Source: Plectonema cf. radiosum LEGE 06105 (lineage in GTDB: Bacteria; Cyanobacteriota; Cyanobacteriia; Cyanobacteriales; Nostocaceae). From it: a stretch of DNA of 64,000 bases. The position numbers and the translations under genes were made by a program. Of this stretch, positions 9,555 to 20,292 are shown one piece after another. The notes under the pieces were generated by a model. That model was not told the DNA's origin. It worked only from the letters and a program-made list of their open reading frames with translations, and did not search any database. Each line of letters opens with the position of its first letter. The first letter of the stretch is position 1. The stretch covers positions 1-64,000 of the forward strand of contig NZ_JADEWL010000022.1 in the NCBI RefSeq assembly GCF_015207665.1, given 5' to 3'.

Positions 9555-10448
9555 ATGCCCATGAATTATATTTCTAAATCAAATAAATCAAATCAAACCT
9601 TTCAATTAAAAGATGGTCGCCAAATGGGATATGCCGAATTCGGCGATCCGAATGGAAAACCCGTATTCTTTTTCCACGGTACACCAGGAGCGAGGTTGTT
9701 TCGTCATCCTGACGAATCTATTGCGACAGCTTTAACAGCTCGAATTATTACCATTGAACGTCCGGGATATGGTTTGTCGGACTTTCAGCCAGATAATACG
9801 TTAGTCAATTGGACCCAAGACGTAGTTCAACTTGCTGATTTTTTGAACATTGAGCAATTTGTTGTTGCAGGTGTGTCTGGAGGTGGACCTTACGCTCTTG
9901 CTTGTATATCCGAAATCCCCGAACGGATTATACGAGTTGGTGTTATTAGCAGTCTGTCTCCCCTTAATGTCTCTCACTTTACTGAAGGAACGAACGCGAT
10001 TAACCGAGTTTTAATAGGGATAGCGCACTATACCCCTTTTCTTCTAAAACCTTTGTTGAGTCCAATTGCACTAATAGGACGCAAAAATCCGCAAAAGTTA
10101 TTTGATTATGGGCTGAGAAATTATTTTCCCGTACACGACCAAAAGGTTTTATTTCGGCCTGCGGTGCGAGATATGTTTTTAGAACACTTGCCTCAAGCTT
10201 TTCATCAGGGAGCTCGTGGATTTGCCTTAGATATGAACATTTTTGCCGAATCTTGGGGCTTTCAACTCAAGAATATCTCACCAAAAGTCTACCTTTGGCA
10301 TGGCGAGAAAGATGAAAATGTTGCTTTGAGTGCTGGGCGATATCTTGCAAATACTATTCCCAACTGTGAAGCTCATTTTTATCCCGATGAAGGACATCTG
10401 CTGATATTTAACCATTGGCAAGAAATTCTTACCACTTTAGTTAGTTAA
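9555..10448 (+). CDS. Alpha/beta-hydrolase
   Basis: 297 residues of the alpha/beta-hydrolase fold. Oxyanion region FFHGTPGARLF, nucleophile elbow GVSGGGPYAL (Ser), a late Asp in WHGEKDENV and the catalytic His in DEGHLLIF. Substrate unknown. Lies 175 bp after the persulfide dioxygenase gene; an in-frame ATG two codons later (9561) is equally possible. Cytoplasmic, no signal peptide. Confidence 0.85.
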   Translation: MPMNYISKSNKSNQTFQLKDGRQMGYAEFGDPNGKPVFFFHGTPGARLFRHPDESIATALTARIITIERPGYGLSDFQPDNTLVNWTQDVVQLADFLNIEQFVVAGVSGGGPYALACISEIPERIIRVGVISSLSPLNVSHFTEGTNAINRVLIGIAHYTPFLLKPLLSPIALIGRKNPQKLFDYGLRNYFPVHDQKVLFRPAVRDMFLEHLPQAFHQGARGFALDMNIFAESWGFQLKNISPKVYLWHGEKDENVALSAGRYLANTIPNCEAHFYPDEGHLLIFNHWQEILTTLVS

Positions 10449-10567
10449 CTTGTTTGTTTTCTGCTCTATTACCGATTAATTAATGTCGAACGGATGCTAG
10501 CTGATTCAGATGCATTTTTAATCTTATGTAATCAAATTAAACCAACATATTTAGGAATAAACAAACC

Positions 10568-10888
10568 ATGACTAATTGTACTGAAACTCTTGAAGGATAC
10601 GTTGTTGATATTATCTGCATCCGGAAATACCCTAACAATGAAATGATCGAACGCGCCCGCGTTCACACCCGTGATTGCGGTTTAGCCGGACATTGCGCTG
10701 AAAGTGGCTACGGTTTGATAGATGAACAAGGAAGAGTCGCATTGTTAGATCCGAAAGCCACACTACAGGTGGTTAAGGAAATACGCAATAGTCAGCGAAA
10801 TCGGGGGATTAAATTACAGGTGAAGCGCGAAATGCAGACTGGTGGAGAAATGGAGACGATTGAAGTTAAAGAGATTCAGCAATATTAA
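10568..10888 (+). CDS. Small cysteine-containing protein (VVDxxC family), unknown function
   Basis: 106 residues. The pattern GYVVDIICIRKYP ... HTRDCGLAGHCAESGYGLID resembles small bacterial proteins with a G-VVD-x2-C ... H-x3-C-x4-C core, often found near metal or copper genes. Cysteines and histidines are clustered in the first half, suggesting metal or redox function, but I do not recognise a named family. A preceding ATG with AGGAATAAAC spacing supports the start. Located between the hydrolase and the copper genes. Confidence 0.65.
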   Translation: MTNCTETLEGYVVDIICIRKYPNNEMIERARVHTRDCGLAGHCAESGYGLIDEQGRVALLDPKATLQVVKEIRNSQRNRGIKLQVKREMQTGGEMETIEVKEIQQY

Positions 10889-11082
10889 ACTAATTTAATC
10901 TTTAACCATTTCTCAATCAAATAATTCATATTCTGTTAATGCAACATTCCGATAACCGAAAATTTTCCTTCAAATAACATTGATTTTTCCAAAAATATCA
11001 AATTAATTTCTACTTTACGTGACTGTAGTTGTAATAAGTACCATTTTAATCTTACAAAAATATATTTTTATAACTTTATCTC

Positions 11083-11114
11083 TTGACTCTCTAGTCTACT
11101 AGAGGGTTTAACAT
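11083..11114 (+). promoter_or_regulatory. MerR-type promoter/operator
   Basis: -35 TTGACT (11083-11088) and -10 TAACAT (11109-11114) are 20 bp apart, with the perfect dyad CTCTAGT-CT-ACTAGAG (11089-11104) filling the overlong spacer. This is the layout of metal-responsive MerR/CueR promoters. It precedes the truncated copper-chaperone frame and copA. No MerR gene is in the element. Confidence 0.65.
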
Positions 11115-11155
11115 ATAAAGAAGTAAATTACTTGTACTTGATTACAAATAAGACT

Positions 11156-11236
11156 ATGACTATCCAAGTGAAAGTTCCGAATATCGCTTGTTCTGCCTGT
11201 GTAAATACTGTAACTAAAGCGATTCCGCTTTATTAA
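11156..11236 (+). pseudogene. Truncated HMA copper chaperone
   Basis: MTIQVKVPNIACSACVNTVT then KAIPLY and a stop: 26 residues covering the first strand and CxxC loop (C12, C15 region: ACSAC) of a heavy-metal-associated domain that normally has about 65-70 residues. The stop falls where the first helix should continue. The rest to 11402 shows no continuation. Probably a decayed atx1-like gene left between its MerR-type promoter and copA. Confidence 0.7.
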
Positions 11237-11402
11237 TAATTAATAGATATCTCCGGAAAACATTTATATGATTTCAAATTTAAATAAATAGCTAATCCCC
11301 TACCCCCCCCTTTCCAAAAGCGGGAAGGAGGGAAATAAAGCCTCTCTCCCTGTGAAAGAGAGGTTTGTGTACAGTTGTTTTTTCATTTCCCGTAGATGTC
11401 TA

Positions 11403-13655
11403 ATGGATACTATTACCCTTAAACTAAGAGGCATGAGTTGTGCTTCTTGTGCTAACAGTATTGAAAAAGCTATTAATTCGGTTCCTGGAGTTAGCGAATG
11501 CAATGTCAACTTTGGTGCTGAACAAGCTACTGTTAAATATAATCCTCAAAAAACTGATATTAAACAGATTCAAGATGCGGTTGATGCAGCAGGATATAGC
11601 GCAAATCCCCTACAAGAACAAGAAATGATTACTGGGGAAGATGACGAAGAGAAAGCTGCGAGAATTGCCGAATCCCGCGAATTGATGCATAAGTTAATTG
11701 TAGGTGGTGTAATTAGTATTATCCTCATAGTAGGTTCATTACCAATGATGACCGGATTACACTTACCGTTTATTCCTACATGGTTGCATAACCCGTGGTT
11801 GCAGTTAGTGCTAACTGTACCCGTACAATTTTGGTGCGGTTACGGGTTCTATATCGGGACTTGGAAAGCTCTCAAACGTCGTAATGCCACAATGGATACT
11901 TTGATTGCTTTGGGTACTTCAGCAGCGTTTTTCTATTCGCTATTTGCAACAGTATTTCCCGATTTCTTTATCAATCAAGGGTTGATGCCGGAGGTGTATT
12001 ATGAAACTGCTGCGGTTGTAATTACTTTGATTCTTTTAGGAAAGTTTTTCGAGAATCGCGCTAAAGGACAAACTAGTGAAGCAATTCGTAAGTTAATCGG
12101 TTTACAAGCTAGAGATGCACGGGTAATTCGTAATGGTGAAGAAATAGACGTTCCCATTCAAGAAGTTCAGCTTGGTGATATTATTCTTGTGCGTCCTGGT
12201 GAGAAAATACCTGTAGATGGAGAAGTTATTCAAGGTAGATCAACTGTAGATGAAGCAATGGTGACGGGGGAAAGCGTACCTGCGAAAAAGCAGCCCGGTG
12301 ATGAAGTTATCGGTGCGACGATTAATAAAACTGGTAGTTTTAAGTTTAGGGCAACAAGGGTAGGAAAAGATACTGTACTATCGCAAATTGTCCAGTTAGT
12401 CAAACAAGCACAGGGAAGTAAAGCCCCTATTCAGAGATTAGCAGACCAGGTGACCGGATGGTTTGTTCCGGTGGTAATCGCGATCGCAATTTGTACTTTT
12501 GTTATTTGGTATACGTTGGGTAATATCAGTCTAGCTTTAGTTACGACAGTGAGTGTTTTAATTATCGCTTGTCCCTGTGCTTTAGGTTTGGCTACTCCCA
12601 CATCGGTGATGGTTGGTACGGGTAAAGGTGCTGAAAATGGTATTTTGATTAAAGGTGCCGAAAGTCTGGAACTCGCTCATAAAATTCAGACGATTATTTT
12701 GGATAAAACCGGGACTTTGACGGAAGGGAAACCGACTGTGACTAATTTTATTACCGTGGGCGGAACTGCTAATCAAAATGAATTGAAACTGATTAAATTA
12801 GCCGCTTCTTTAGAGCGTAATTCCGAACATCCTTTGGCGGAAGCCGTAGTTAGATATGCTGAGTATCAGAATGTAGAGATTACAGATGTTGATAATTTTG
12901 AAGCGGTTGCTGGAAGTGGCGTTCAAGGATATGTATCAGATAAATTGGTGCAAATTGGCACTCAGCGATGGCTGGAAGAACTTGGAATTGATACTAATTT
13001 ATTCGGGGAGCAGAAACAGACTTGGGAATCCCTTGGACAAACTGTAATTTGGATTGCTGTCGATGGACAAGTTGAAGCTTTGATGGGAATTGCCGATACT
13101 CTCAAAGCTACTTCTATTGAAGCGGTACGAGTGATGCAGAAGTTGGGTTTGTCTGTGGTAATGTTAACCGGAGATAACCGTCCAACAGCAGAAGCAATTG
13201 CCTCGGAAGTTGGTATTTCCTTGGTTTTTGCGGAAGTTAGACCAGACCAAAAAGCGGCAGTTGTCAAGTCTTTGCAGCAACAAGGTAAAATTGTCGCAAT
13301 GGTGGGAGATGGGATTAATGATGCTCCAGCCTTAGCACAAGCTGATGTGGGAATGGCTATTGGGACAGGAACTGATGTCGCGATCGCAGCAAGTGACATC
13401 ACTTTAATTTCGGGTGATTTGCGTTCTATTGTCACGGCGATTAAACTTTCTCGCGCTACTATCAATAATATTCGTCAGAATCTGTTCTTTGCTTTTTTTT
13501 ACAATGTTTTAGGTATTCCCATTGCTGCGGGAATTTTGTTTCCGATATTTGGTTGGTTATTAAATCCGATTATCGCGGGGGGTGCAATGGCTTTTAGTTC
13601 GGTTTCGGTGGTGACGAATGCTTTACGGTTGCGTAATTTTAAGTTGAAGGGGTGA
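11403..13655 (+). CDS. copA: Copper-exporting P1B-type ATPase CopA
   Basis: 750 residues from ATG at 11403 ([16 protein letters not shown]); 17 further in-frame codons upstream are not family-like. Domains: N-terminal HMA with C13/C16; membrane helices with CPC ([14 protein letters not shown]); actuator TGES; phosphorylation DKTGT; nucleotide-binding SEHPLAEA; hinge [13 protein letters not shown]. These identify a Cu+ translocating P-type ATPase. It acts in plasma or thylakoid membrane to pump copper out of the cytoplasm. Likely expressed from the MerR-type promoter at 11083 together with the broken chaperone. All catalytic motifs are intact. Confidence 0.95.
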   Translation: MDTITLKLRGMSCASCANSIEKAINSVPGVSECNVNFGAEQATVKYNPQKTDIKQIQDAVDAAGYSANPLQEQEMITGEDDEEKAARIAESRELMHKLIVGGVISIILIVGSLPMMTGLHLPFIPTWLHNPWLQLVLTVPVQFWCGYGFYIGTWKALKRRNATMDTLIALGTSAAFFYSLFATVFPDFFINQGLMPEVYYETAAVVITLILLGKFFENRAKGQTSEAIRKLIGLQARDARVIRNGEEIDVPIQEVQLGDIILVRPGEKIPVDGEVIQGRSTVDEAMVTGESVPAKKQPGDEVIGATINKTGSFKFRATRVGKDTVLSQIVQLVKQAQGSKAPIQRLADQVTGWFVPVVIAIAICTFVIWYTLGNISLALVTTVSVLIIACPCALGLATPTSVMVGTGKGAENGILIKGAESLELAHKIQTIILDKTGTLTEGKPTVTNFITVGGTANQNELKLIKLAASLERNSEHPLAEAVVRYAEYQNVEITDVDNFEAVAGSGVQGYVSDKLVQIGTQRWLEELGIDTNLFGEQKQTWESLGQTVIWIAVDGQVEALMGIADTLKATSIEAVRVMQKLGLSVVMLTGDNRPTAEAIASEVGISLVFAEVRPDQKAAVVKSLQQQGKIVAMVGDGINDAPALAQADVGMAIGTGTDVAIAASDITLISGDLRSIVTAIKLSRATINNIRQNLFFAFFYNVLGIPIAAGILFPIFGWLLNPIIAGGAMAFSSVSVVTNALRLRNFKLKG

Positions 13656-13728
13656 GCAAGAAAGAGATTTTTTTAACGCAAAGGTGCGCGGAGTTGAGCG
13701 CAAAGGTACGCTGAGGGGAACAGAGAAA

Positions 13729-13911
13729 ATGTCTATGAATAAAGATCATTCCGAAGAATATAAATTATGGCTCAATGAACAGATTGCCCTTGGTCTTAAG
13801 GAGCTTGATAGTGGAAAGGGTTTACCTGCCATTAATGCACGGGAGCGCATCTGCGTCAAGGCACAACAACTTAGGCAAAAAAACCACGTAATCCAGGAAA
13901 AACCTGATTAA
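13729..13911 (+). CDS. Small hypothetical protein, ParD-like in part
   Basis: 60 residues from MSMNKDHSEEYKLWLNEQIA. The segment YKLWLNEQIALGLKELDSGKG resembles antitoxins of the ParD/CopG group, but no toxin gene is adjacent. The 5' flank carries the dispersed AACGCAAAGG / CGCAAAGGTACGC repeat (about 13676-13712), which makes the longer start at 13684 unlikely. Lies 12 bp before the junction B arm. Confidence 0.5.
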   Translation: MSMNKDHSEEYKLWLNEQIALGLKELDSGKGLPAINARERICVKAQQLRQKNHVIQEKPD

Positions 13912-13923
13912 TTTAATTTTTTA

Positions 13924-14343
<420 letters not shown>

Positions 14344-14387
14344 TGGTGTAGAATATCTGAACCTCTAGTAATCATAGGTGTTTGAGA

Positions 14388-15758
14388 GTGAAAGTAGGGT
14401 ACGTTAGAGTTTCAACAGGGGAACAAGACGAGGCTTTAGTTCAACAAACAGAGCGAATCAAAAAAGCTGGTGTTGCGATGATTTTTTCAGATGTGAAGTC
14501 TGGGAGGTCAGATAACAGAGCAGAATTTAACAAACTTTTAGAACAATGTCGTAACGGTGATATTTCCGAAATAGTTATTACCAGAATTGATCGACTAGCA
14601 AGGTCAATAGTTACAATTAATAAAGCAATTGCATTATTTAATCAGATGGGAATCAAATTAATCATTCTGGATTCACCTGTTGATGATTTACAGAATCCGT
14701 TTGCAAAATTTTCATTAAACCAGATGGGAGCATTAGCTGAATTTGAACTAGACTTGCTTCAAAATCGAGTCAAGCACGGATACAATCATTTCCGAGAACA
14801 AGGGAAAGCTTGTCCTCAACCACCATTCGGCTATGCAAGAATTGATGAAAAATATGTACCTGACTTATCATTGCACGATTCAGGTAAAACTCATTGGGCA
14901 ATTGCCAAAGAAATTATCGAGTATTTGTTAACAAATCAAAGTAGTATCAGGAAGACGATTCAATTTTTTTTTAAAGAATATAATCTCAAATTTTCTACTA
15001 CTGGATTAACAACCTGGTTACATAACCCAGTGTTAAGAGGAAATACCAGATATAACGTCAAGAAATATCGCAACAATCCGGAAAATTGGGATATCAGATA
15101 TAACACTCACGAACCGCTAATAACCAATGAAATTTACAGAGAAATAGAAATATTATTAACTGAAAATAGTCGTCGCTGGGGAAAGAATAATCGGGACAAC
15201 AGTAACATTGGTAAGGGTTTACTATCCGGTCAAATATTTTGTGGTGATTGTGGTGGGAAATGCTATGCAAACAACAAGCCATATATTCCCGTTAGATGTA
15301 AAAATCGTGGAATGTATGGTGATAAATATTGTCAAAATAAAACAAGTATTCATCTTGTGAAAGTGGTGGATGCAGTAGATAAAGCCCTGAGTAAAAAAGC
15401 TATTGATTTGAAAGATTTTATAGTTAATAATCAACCAAGAACACAATTAGAAACACCGGAAATTATTGAATTAAAATCATCATTAAAAAATTTAGAAAAA
15501 TTGCCTGTAAATGCAGCGATTGACGAGGCAATTATCAAAATTAAATTACAGATACAGCAGCATCAGATTAACAATATTAATGAAACTGCTTTTCAAATTG
15601 AACAGGTCAAAGAATTTGTACAGTTTTTTTCTGATATTAGATTTTACAAAAATATGAAAGAATCAGTAAAAAACAAACTATACAAAAATTTTATCAAATC
15701 AGTTACAATATTAGGCGGCGAGGTTGTTACTGTTGATTTTGTTCAATTGCTTTGCTGA
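14388..15758 (+). CDS. Large serine recombinase (element C)
   Basis: 456 residues from GTG at 14388 (VKVGYVRVSTGEQ, catalytic S9); a TTG two codons upstream is possible. Resolvase domain with TRIDRLARSIVTI, recombinase domain from about residue 150 (QPPFGYARIDEKYVPD), zinc ribbon FCGDCGGK ... VRCKNRG ... YCQNK and a helical tail. Closely similar throughout to the recombinase at 1418 (same HGxxxFREQ, PPFGYAR and NNPENW blocks). It is positioned just inside element C, reading away from nifH fragment 3, so it is the likely excision enzyme for that element. Both this and the 1418 enzyme appear to use a CC core, but with different arm sequences. Confidence 0.94.
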   Translation: MKVGYVRVSTGEQDEALVQQTERIKKAGVAMIFSDVKSGRSDNRAEFNKLLEQCRNGDISEIVITRIDRLARSIVTINKAIALFNQMGIKLIILDSPVDDLQNPFAKFSLNQMGALAEFELDLLQNRVKHGYNHFREQGKACPQPPFGYARIDEKYVPDLSLHDSGKTHWAIAKEIIEYLLTNQSSIRKTIQFFFKEYNLKFSTTGLTTWLHNPVLRGNTRYNVKKYRNNPENWDIRYNTHEPLITNEIYREIEILLTENSRRWGKNNRDNSNIGKGLLSGQIFCGDCGGKCYANNKPYIPVRCKNRGMYGDKYCQNKTSIHLVKVVDAVDKALSKKAIDLKDFIVNNQPRTQLETPEIIELKSSLKNLEKLPVNAAIDEAIIKIKLQIQQHQINNINETAFQIEQVKEFVQFFSDIRFYKNMKESVKNKLYKNFIKSVTILGGEVVTVDFVQLLC

Positions 15759-16198
15759 ATCAGGATTGTTCATTAACTGCTTTAATGCATTATCATCAAG
15801 GTATTTGAAGCGTTTGAACAGCATTAATTGTTCTAGTAATTCTTCGGCTAGGGTTTTCATTTACTTATTCGTCAATATTTACAACAAAAAATTAGCTAAT
15901 CAACTGATTAACACTAAGATAATGCTGAATTAATTGTTGTGCTGTAATAGATAAACAATAAGTTTAGGAAAACTACATTGATGAATAAAAATATTAAGTC
16001 CGGATGATTACTGCGTTAGCGTTAAAAGATTACCGAAAAAAAAACCGTCCTAGACGCAGCGTTCGCGCAGCGTGTCGCGACAGCGACACAAAGTGCGGTC
16101 TTGGGGTACCCCCAAGTGGAGCAACTTTTCAAGACAGAGAACGCAAAGGAAAGAGATAAAGAGAAATAGATAATTTTCGAGCGGGATAGGAGTAGTTA
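15759..16198. repeat. Spacer with palindromic repeat module
   Basis: No intact gene. On the minus strand 15711-15861 holds a broken short frame (LLEQLMLFKRFKYLDDNALK-like) resembling the small convergent frame behind the 1418 recombinase but with a frameshift. At about 16050-16126 there is a GC-rich dispersed repeat containing GTGTCGC-GACA-GCGACAC and CTTGGGGTACCCCCAAG hairpins. Confidence 0.55.
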
Positions 16199-17665
16199 TT
16201 ATTCCCTGTTAACTCGATACCACTGAGTTTGTCCATTAGCTTGGTCGATTAAATTCACACCTACAGCTTGTAATTGATTACGGATAGAGTCGGATAAAGC
16301 GAAGTTACGATTTTTACGTGCATCTTGTCGCTGCTGAATTAGAACTTCAATTTCTGCATCACTTAGAGATTCGGATTTAGCTTTGTTTTCTGCAACAGGT
16401 AAAACCGATAGTCCAAATACCTGAGCTAATTTGACTAAAGTCAGCCACATTTGATTTATCTTTTCTGGAGAATTGTCAGTTTTACCTTGATGAGTCAGTA
16501 AATTACCTTCTCGACGCAACTCTTTTGCTAATTCAAATAAAACAGCTAACCCTCCAGATGTATTAAAATCATCATCCATTGCTGTTTGAAAGCTCTCTAT
16601 CTCAGGATTGCAGATTTGAGATTTTGGATTTATTTCTTCCCATGCCAATTTTTCGCCATACTGGTAGCCGAATAACAACCCGGCTTTGAGAGTTTCCCAA
16701 GCATTTTGGGTAGATAGAATAGCATCTTCTGTAAAATCCAAAGGCTTGCGATAATGGGCTTGCAGTACAAATAATCTCACAACCATGGGGTCAATGGGTC
16801 GCTCCAGTAATTCTCGAATCGTCGTAAAATTACTTAAAGACTTAGACATTTTTTCACCATTCACCGTTACCATACCGTTGTGCATCCAGTAATTAGCGAG
16901 TGGTTTAGCTGTAATTACTTCTGATTGAGCAATTTCATTTTCGTGGTGAGGAAATACCAAATCACCACCACCACCATGAATATCAATAGTTTCTCCCAAA
17001 ACAGCGCCAATCATTGCCGAACATTCAACGTGCCACCCCGGTCTTCCCATTCCCCAAGGTGATTCCCAACCGGGTTCTCCCGGTTTGGCTGCTTTCCACA
17101 ACGCAAAATCAGACGGTTTATGTTTCTTCTTCCCTGATGGGTCTTCTAAGTCTACTCTACCACTTGCCCCAGCTTGCATATCTTCCAAATCTCTACCGGA
17201 AAGTTTGCCATATTCTGGGAAGTTTTCTGTTTGATAATAGACATCTCCATTTGCTGCATAAGCATAGTTTTTTCGTTCTAATTCTGCAATCAACTGATGA
17301 ATTGCGGGGATATTTTCAGTCACACGAGGATACTCAGATGCATCGATGACATTTAAGCGACGAATATCTTCAAAGTAGGCTTGAATGTACTTTTCGGAAA
17401 CCTTTTCCATTGAAGTATTTTGAGCATTAGCGCGATTGAGAATTTTGTCGTCAATGTCGGTAAAGTTTTGCACGTATCGAACGGAGTAACCCAACCATTG
17501 TAAATAACGTCGCACCATATCCCAAACAATATAAGACCTTGCATGACCCAGGTGACAATAATCATAAACCGTTACACCACAGCAGTACATTTTTACCTTT
17601 CCTGTTTCTAACGGCTGAAAAGTTTCTTTACGACGGCTCATGGTGTTATATATTGTCAGAGTCAT
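16199..17665 (-). CDS. cysS: Cysteinyl-tRNA synthetase
   Basis: 488 residues, class I synthetase of usual length. HIGH-type motif CHLGHARSY, KMSKS in GEKMSKSLSNF, and the zinc ligands expected of CysRS: Cys in MYCCGVTVYD, Cys in WHVECSAM, and HHENE. It charges tRNA-Cys in the cytoplasm. Last gene of a minus-strand run starting at thrS (22859), 91 bp after a short COG0523 gene. CysRS is a zinc enzyme, so its place in a Zur-type operon is sensible, though this copy keeps its zinc ligands. Whether it is the only cysS in the genome cannot be told here. Confidence 0.94.
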   Translation of the reverse strand: MTLTIYNTMSRRKETFQPLETGKVKMYCCGVTVYDYCHLGHARSYIVWDMVRRYLQWLGYSVRYVQNFTDIDDKILNRANAQNTSMEKVSEKYIQAYFEDIRRLNVIDASEYPRVTENIPAIHQLIAELERKNYAYAANGDVYYQTENFPEYGKLSGRDLEDMQAGASGRVDLEDPSGKKKHKPSDFALWKAAKPGEPGWESPWGMGRPGWHVECSAMIGAVLGETIDIHGGGGDLVFPHHENEIAQSEVITAKPLANYWMHNGMVTVNGEKMSKSLSNFTTIRELLERPIDPMVVRLFVLQAHYRKPLDFTEDAILSTQNAWETLKAGLLFGYQYGEKLAWEEINPKSQICNPEIESFQTAMDDDFNTSGGLAVLFELAKELRREGNLLTHQGKTDNSPEKINQMWLTLVKLAQVFGLSVLPVAENKAKSESLSDAEIEVLIQQRQDARKNRNFALSDSIRNQLQAVGVNLIDQANGQTQWYRVNRE

Positions 17666-17756
17666 AGCTAAATAATTAAGTTAACAAATAACAAACAAAT
17701 TCAAAATTTCCAAGATTTCAATATTGCGATCGCAATCCTAAAATACATGACAAAAT

Positions 17757-18365
17757 TTAAGAAGCAAAAGAAATTATAGTAGATGTCTCTAGTACTGAAG
17801 GAACGGGAAAAACTTGATTAAACTCAATAATTCCTCTAATAGCATTAAATATTGGCTGCCATTTTACACCGCGAATATGCTTGTAGCACTTGTTTATTTG
17901 GTAATCAGTAGCTTGGTCGCAGTAATTAACTACTATTTTATCGGCAAAGAATATTTGATTAGTTACTAAGTAGCGTTGTGCATCGGTAGGTGGATATTTC
18001 GTTGCATTAATCACTGTAATAACTTCTTTCAAAATAATCTTTTCTGGGGAGAAGTGTTGACGAATTGTTCTAATAACTGGGATTGGGTCAGTTTCGTGAC
18101 TAGCTTCAATAAACAATTGCTGAGTGTCTACTTTTTCAGTTTCTTTATCAACAAGTAAATCGTTAATTAATTGTTTTAAATCTTTGAGTCCACTACAGCA
18201 AATACAACCACTACTAAGGTTTTGGGAACCGCTCTGTATATGTTCTACAGTATTTTTAGTTTGACTGCTCAGATGTTTTATCAGACTTGTTTTTCCACTA
18301 CCTGCAAACCCTAGAACTAGAGTAACAGGCAATGATTTCATTTGATTTACCATTGCCTTTGTCAA
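17757..18365 (-). CDS. Short COG0523 (CobW/ZNG1-like) GTPase
   Basis: 202 residues covering only the G domain: Walker A GFAGSGKTSLIK, the metal motif CICC, and EASHETDPIP in switch position. It lacks the C-terminal CobW domain of the full-length homologue at 19167. COG0523 proteins are metal chaperone GTPases, and several are induced by zinc starvation. It overlaps closely with folE upstream (9-bp gap), so it is part of the same transcript. It could be a truncated duplicate or a true short form. The NKxD-type guanine specificity motif is not obvious (VVNYCDQA). Confidence 0.82.
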   Translation of the reverse strand: MTKAMVNQMKSLPVTLVLGFAGSGKTSLIKHLSSQTKNTVEHIQSGSQNLSSGCICCSGLKDLKQLINDLLVDKETEKVDTQQLFIEASHETDPIPVIRTIRQHFSPEKIILKEVITVINATKYPPTDAQRYLVTNQIFFADKIVVNYCDQATDYQINKCYKHIRGVKWQPIFNAIRGIIEFNQVFPVPSVLETSTIISFAS

Positions 18366-18374
18366 AGTTACAAA

Positions 18375-19025
18375 TTAATGAAAATTAGCATTATGTCGAA
18401 TCAAATTCATAAATTCCTCACGAGTACGTGCATCTTCTGAAAATACACCACGCATTGCACTAGTAACAGTCCAAGAACCAGGTTTTTGTACACCACGCAT
18501 TACCATACACATATGACTTGCTTCTATAACTACTGCGACACCTTGGGGTTTAAGTAAACCTTGGAGTGCATCAGCAATTTGTAAAGTCAATCTTTCTTGT
18601 ACTTGTAAACGTCTTGCATACATTTCACAAATACGAGCAATTTTTGATAACCCGATGACTTTACCATTAGGAATATAAGCAACATGAGCGCGACCAAGTA
18701 TTGGTAAAATATGATGTTCACAAGAACTGAAAATATCAATATCCCTTACCAATACCATTTCGTTTGCATCTTCTGTAAATACTGCACCATTTAACAGGTC
18801 ATCCAAAGATTCATCATATCCTTTCGTCAAAAATTGTAAGGCTTTTACAACTCTTTTTGGAGTATCTTTGAGTCCTTCTCTATCTGGGTCTTCTCCTAAT
18901 CCAAGTAGTAAAGTTCTCACAGCTTGCATCATTTCTGCTTCTGTAACATTCGGTTGTTGTTTAGTAGATAAAGATGAAACAACTTGCTCAGCAGAATTTA
19001 ATTCGGAACGGAAAGATAAAGTCAT
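18375..19025 (-). CDS. folE: GTP cyclohydrolase I (FolE, type IA)
   Basis: 216 residues. Active-site zinc ligands visible in [12 protein letters not shown] (Cys, His) and SHMCM (Cys), with [12 protein letters not shown] and TSAMRGVF typical of type IA. It converts GTP to dihydroneopterin triphosphate for folate/pterin synthesis. Type IA needs zinc; here it sits in a putative Zur operon next to COG0523 GTPases, as in several cyanobacteria and other bacteria. Upstream (19030-19135) is a tandem repeat rather than a clear promoter, so read-through from thrS is likely. Confidence 0.93.
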   Translation of the reverse strand: MTLSFRSELNSAEQVVSSLSTKQQPNVTEAEMMQAVRTLLLGLGEDPDREGLKDTPKRVVKALQFLTKGYDESLDDLLNGAVFTEDANEMVLVRDIDIFSSCEHHILPILGRAHVAYIPNGKVIGLSKIARICEMYARRLQVQERLTLQIADALQGLLKPQGVAVVIEASHMCMVMRGVQKPGSWTVTSAMRGVFSEDARTREEFMNLIRHNANFH

Positions 19026-19029
19026 TATT

Positions 19030-19135
19030 CTAATTAGTTGTTAGTTGTTAGTTGTTAGTTGATGGTTATTAGTTGATGGTTGTTAGTTATTAGTTGATGG
19101 TTGATGGTTGACAATAATTAACCACTATCTACTAT
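19030..19135. repeat. Short tandem repeats (TTAGTTG / TTGATGG)
   Basis: About 100 bp of TTAGTTG, TTAGTTGATGG and TGGTTGTTAG units in the gap between folE and the COG0523 gene, the same repeat class as between nifU and nifH. Confidence 0.8.
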
Positions 19136-19166
19136 CTACTAACCACTATTCCCTTTTCCCTTCAAA

Positions 19167-20219
19167 TTATAATAAACAATTATTCAGTTGAGAATGTATT
19201 TCATTCTCATCTAAATCACGACCTATGAAAACTAGCTGATTTTTACGGTTTTTGGTAGACCATTCATCACCATCTAGCTGATACCGAGGACCGCTAAGTT
19301 GGAAAATATGTCTTAGTTCACTATCACTAAACCAAAGAATACCCTTGGCTCTAAAAACATTTTCTGGCATTTTTTCATTTAGAAATGTCTCAAATTTATG
19401 GACATCAAAAGGTTTATCACTTTGGAAAGATATGGAAACAAATCCATCATTTTCTAAATGGTTGGAGTGATGGTGATGATGTTCGTGGTGGTGATGGTCA
19501 TGATGGTCATGATGATGATGGTGATGATGTTCGTGACTCTCTTCTTCAATCAAGGAAGAATATTGATTTTTAGAGGTTAAGTCAACATCTAAAATCAAAG
19601 GTAAAGCAACTTTACCATAAGAAGTACGGATAATTTTTGCACCGACTTTATTATCGTGAATAAAATCTTCTAGTTCTGATAATTTTTCTTCCCCAACTAA
19701 ATCAGTTTTATTAAGGAGAATAATATCACCATAAGTTATCTGTTTTAAAGCAGCTTCACTCTGGAAATGTTCGCTATCAAAAGCTTCTGCATCAACAAGA
19801 GTCAGAATGGAATCAATATTAGTAAAATCTCTCAGTTCTGTACCTAAAAAAGTTAAAACTATTGGTAATGGGTCAGCTACACCTGTAGTTTCTATGACCA
19901 TATAATCAACACGGTCATCTCTTTCTAAAATTCGATAAACCGCATCAACTAATCCATCATTAACAGTACAACAAATGCAGCCATTACTCAATTCCATCAT
20001 GTCATCATCTGTGGATACGAGTAACTGACTATCAATATTAATGTCACCAAATTCATTTACTAATACGGCTACTTTCAAATCTTCTTTATTTTGCAGAATT
20101 TGGTTGAGCAATGTCGTTTTTCCACTACCTAAAAACCCTGTAATGATAGTAACAGGCATTCCTCGTTTAGGAATATCAAGATTGATATTAGATTTGGGTG
20201 CAGTTAGTTGAGTCATCAT
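19167..20219 (-). CDS. COG0523 GTPase with His-rich metal loop (putative zinc metallochaperone)
   Basis: 350 residues: Walker A GFLGSGKTTLLNQIL, metal motif CICC (SNGCICCTVND), VVNEFGDINID switch, NKTDLV guanine-specificity motif, a very His-rich loop of about 25 residues near 231-255, then the CobW C-terminal domain (DGFVSISFQSDKPF onward). Family members insert zinc or other metals into client proteins using GTP. The His loop suggests zinc storage or delivery. It sits between DUF1636 and folE in the thrS-led run; FolE or the synthetases are possible clients. Confidence 0.9.
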   Translation of the reverse strand: MMTQLTAPKSNINLDIPKRGMPVTIITGFLGSGKTTLLNQILQNKEDLKVAVLVNEFGDINIDSQLLVSTDDDMMELSNGCICCTVNDGLVDAVYRILERDDRVDYMVIETTGVADPLPIVLTFLGTELRDFTNIDSILTLVDAEAFDSEHFQSEAALKQITYGDIILLNKTDLVGEEKLSELEDFIHDNKVGAKIIRTSYGKVALPLILDVDLTSKNQYSSLIEEESHEHHHHHHHDHHDHHHHEHHHHHSNHLENDGFVSISFQSDKPFDVHKFETFLNEKMPENVFRAKGILWFSDSELRHIFQLSGPRYQLDGDEWSTKNRKNQLVFIGRDLDENEIHSQLNNCLL

Positions 20220-20292
20220 TTCTCCTTTGATTTAATGTTAGGGTGTGAATTTTATTAGCGCAGTCGAGATGATTTTATTTTATGAGTAACTT

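Noticed and set aside
12962-13465. 167-codon minus-strand frame inside copA
   Set aside because: It lies wholly opposite the conserved P-type ATPase hinge and phosphorylation domains; a shadow frame.
15094-15446. Minus-strand frames opposite the element C recombinase
   Set aside because: Cys/Ile/His-rich shadow composition over a conserved recombinase and zinc ribbon.
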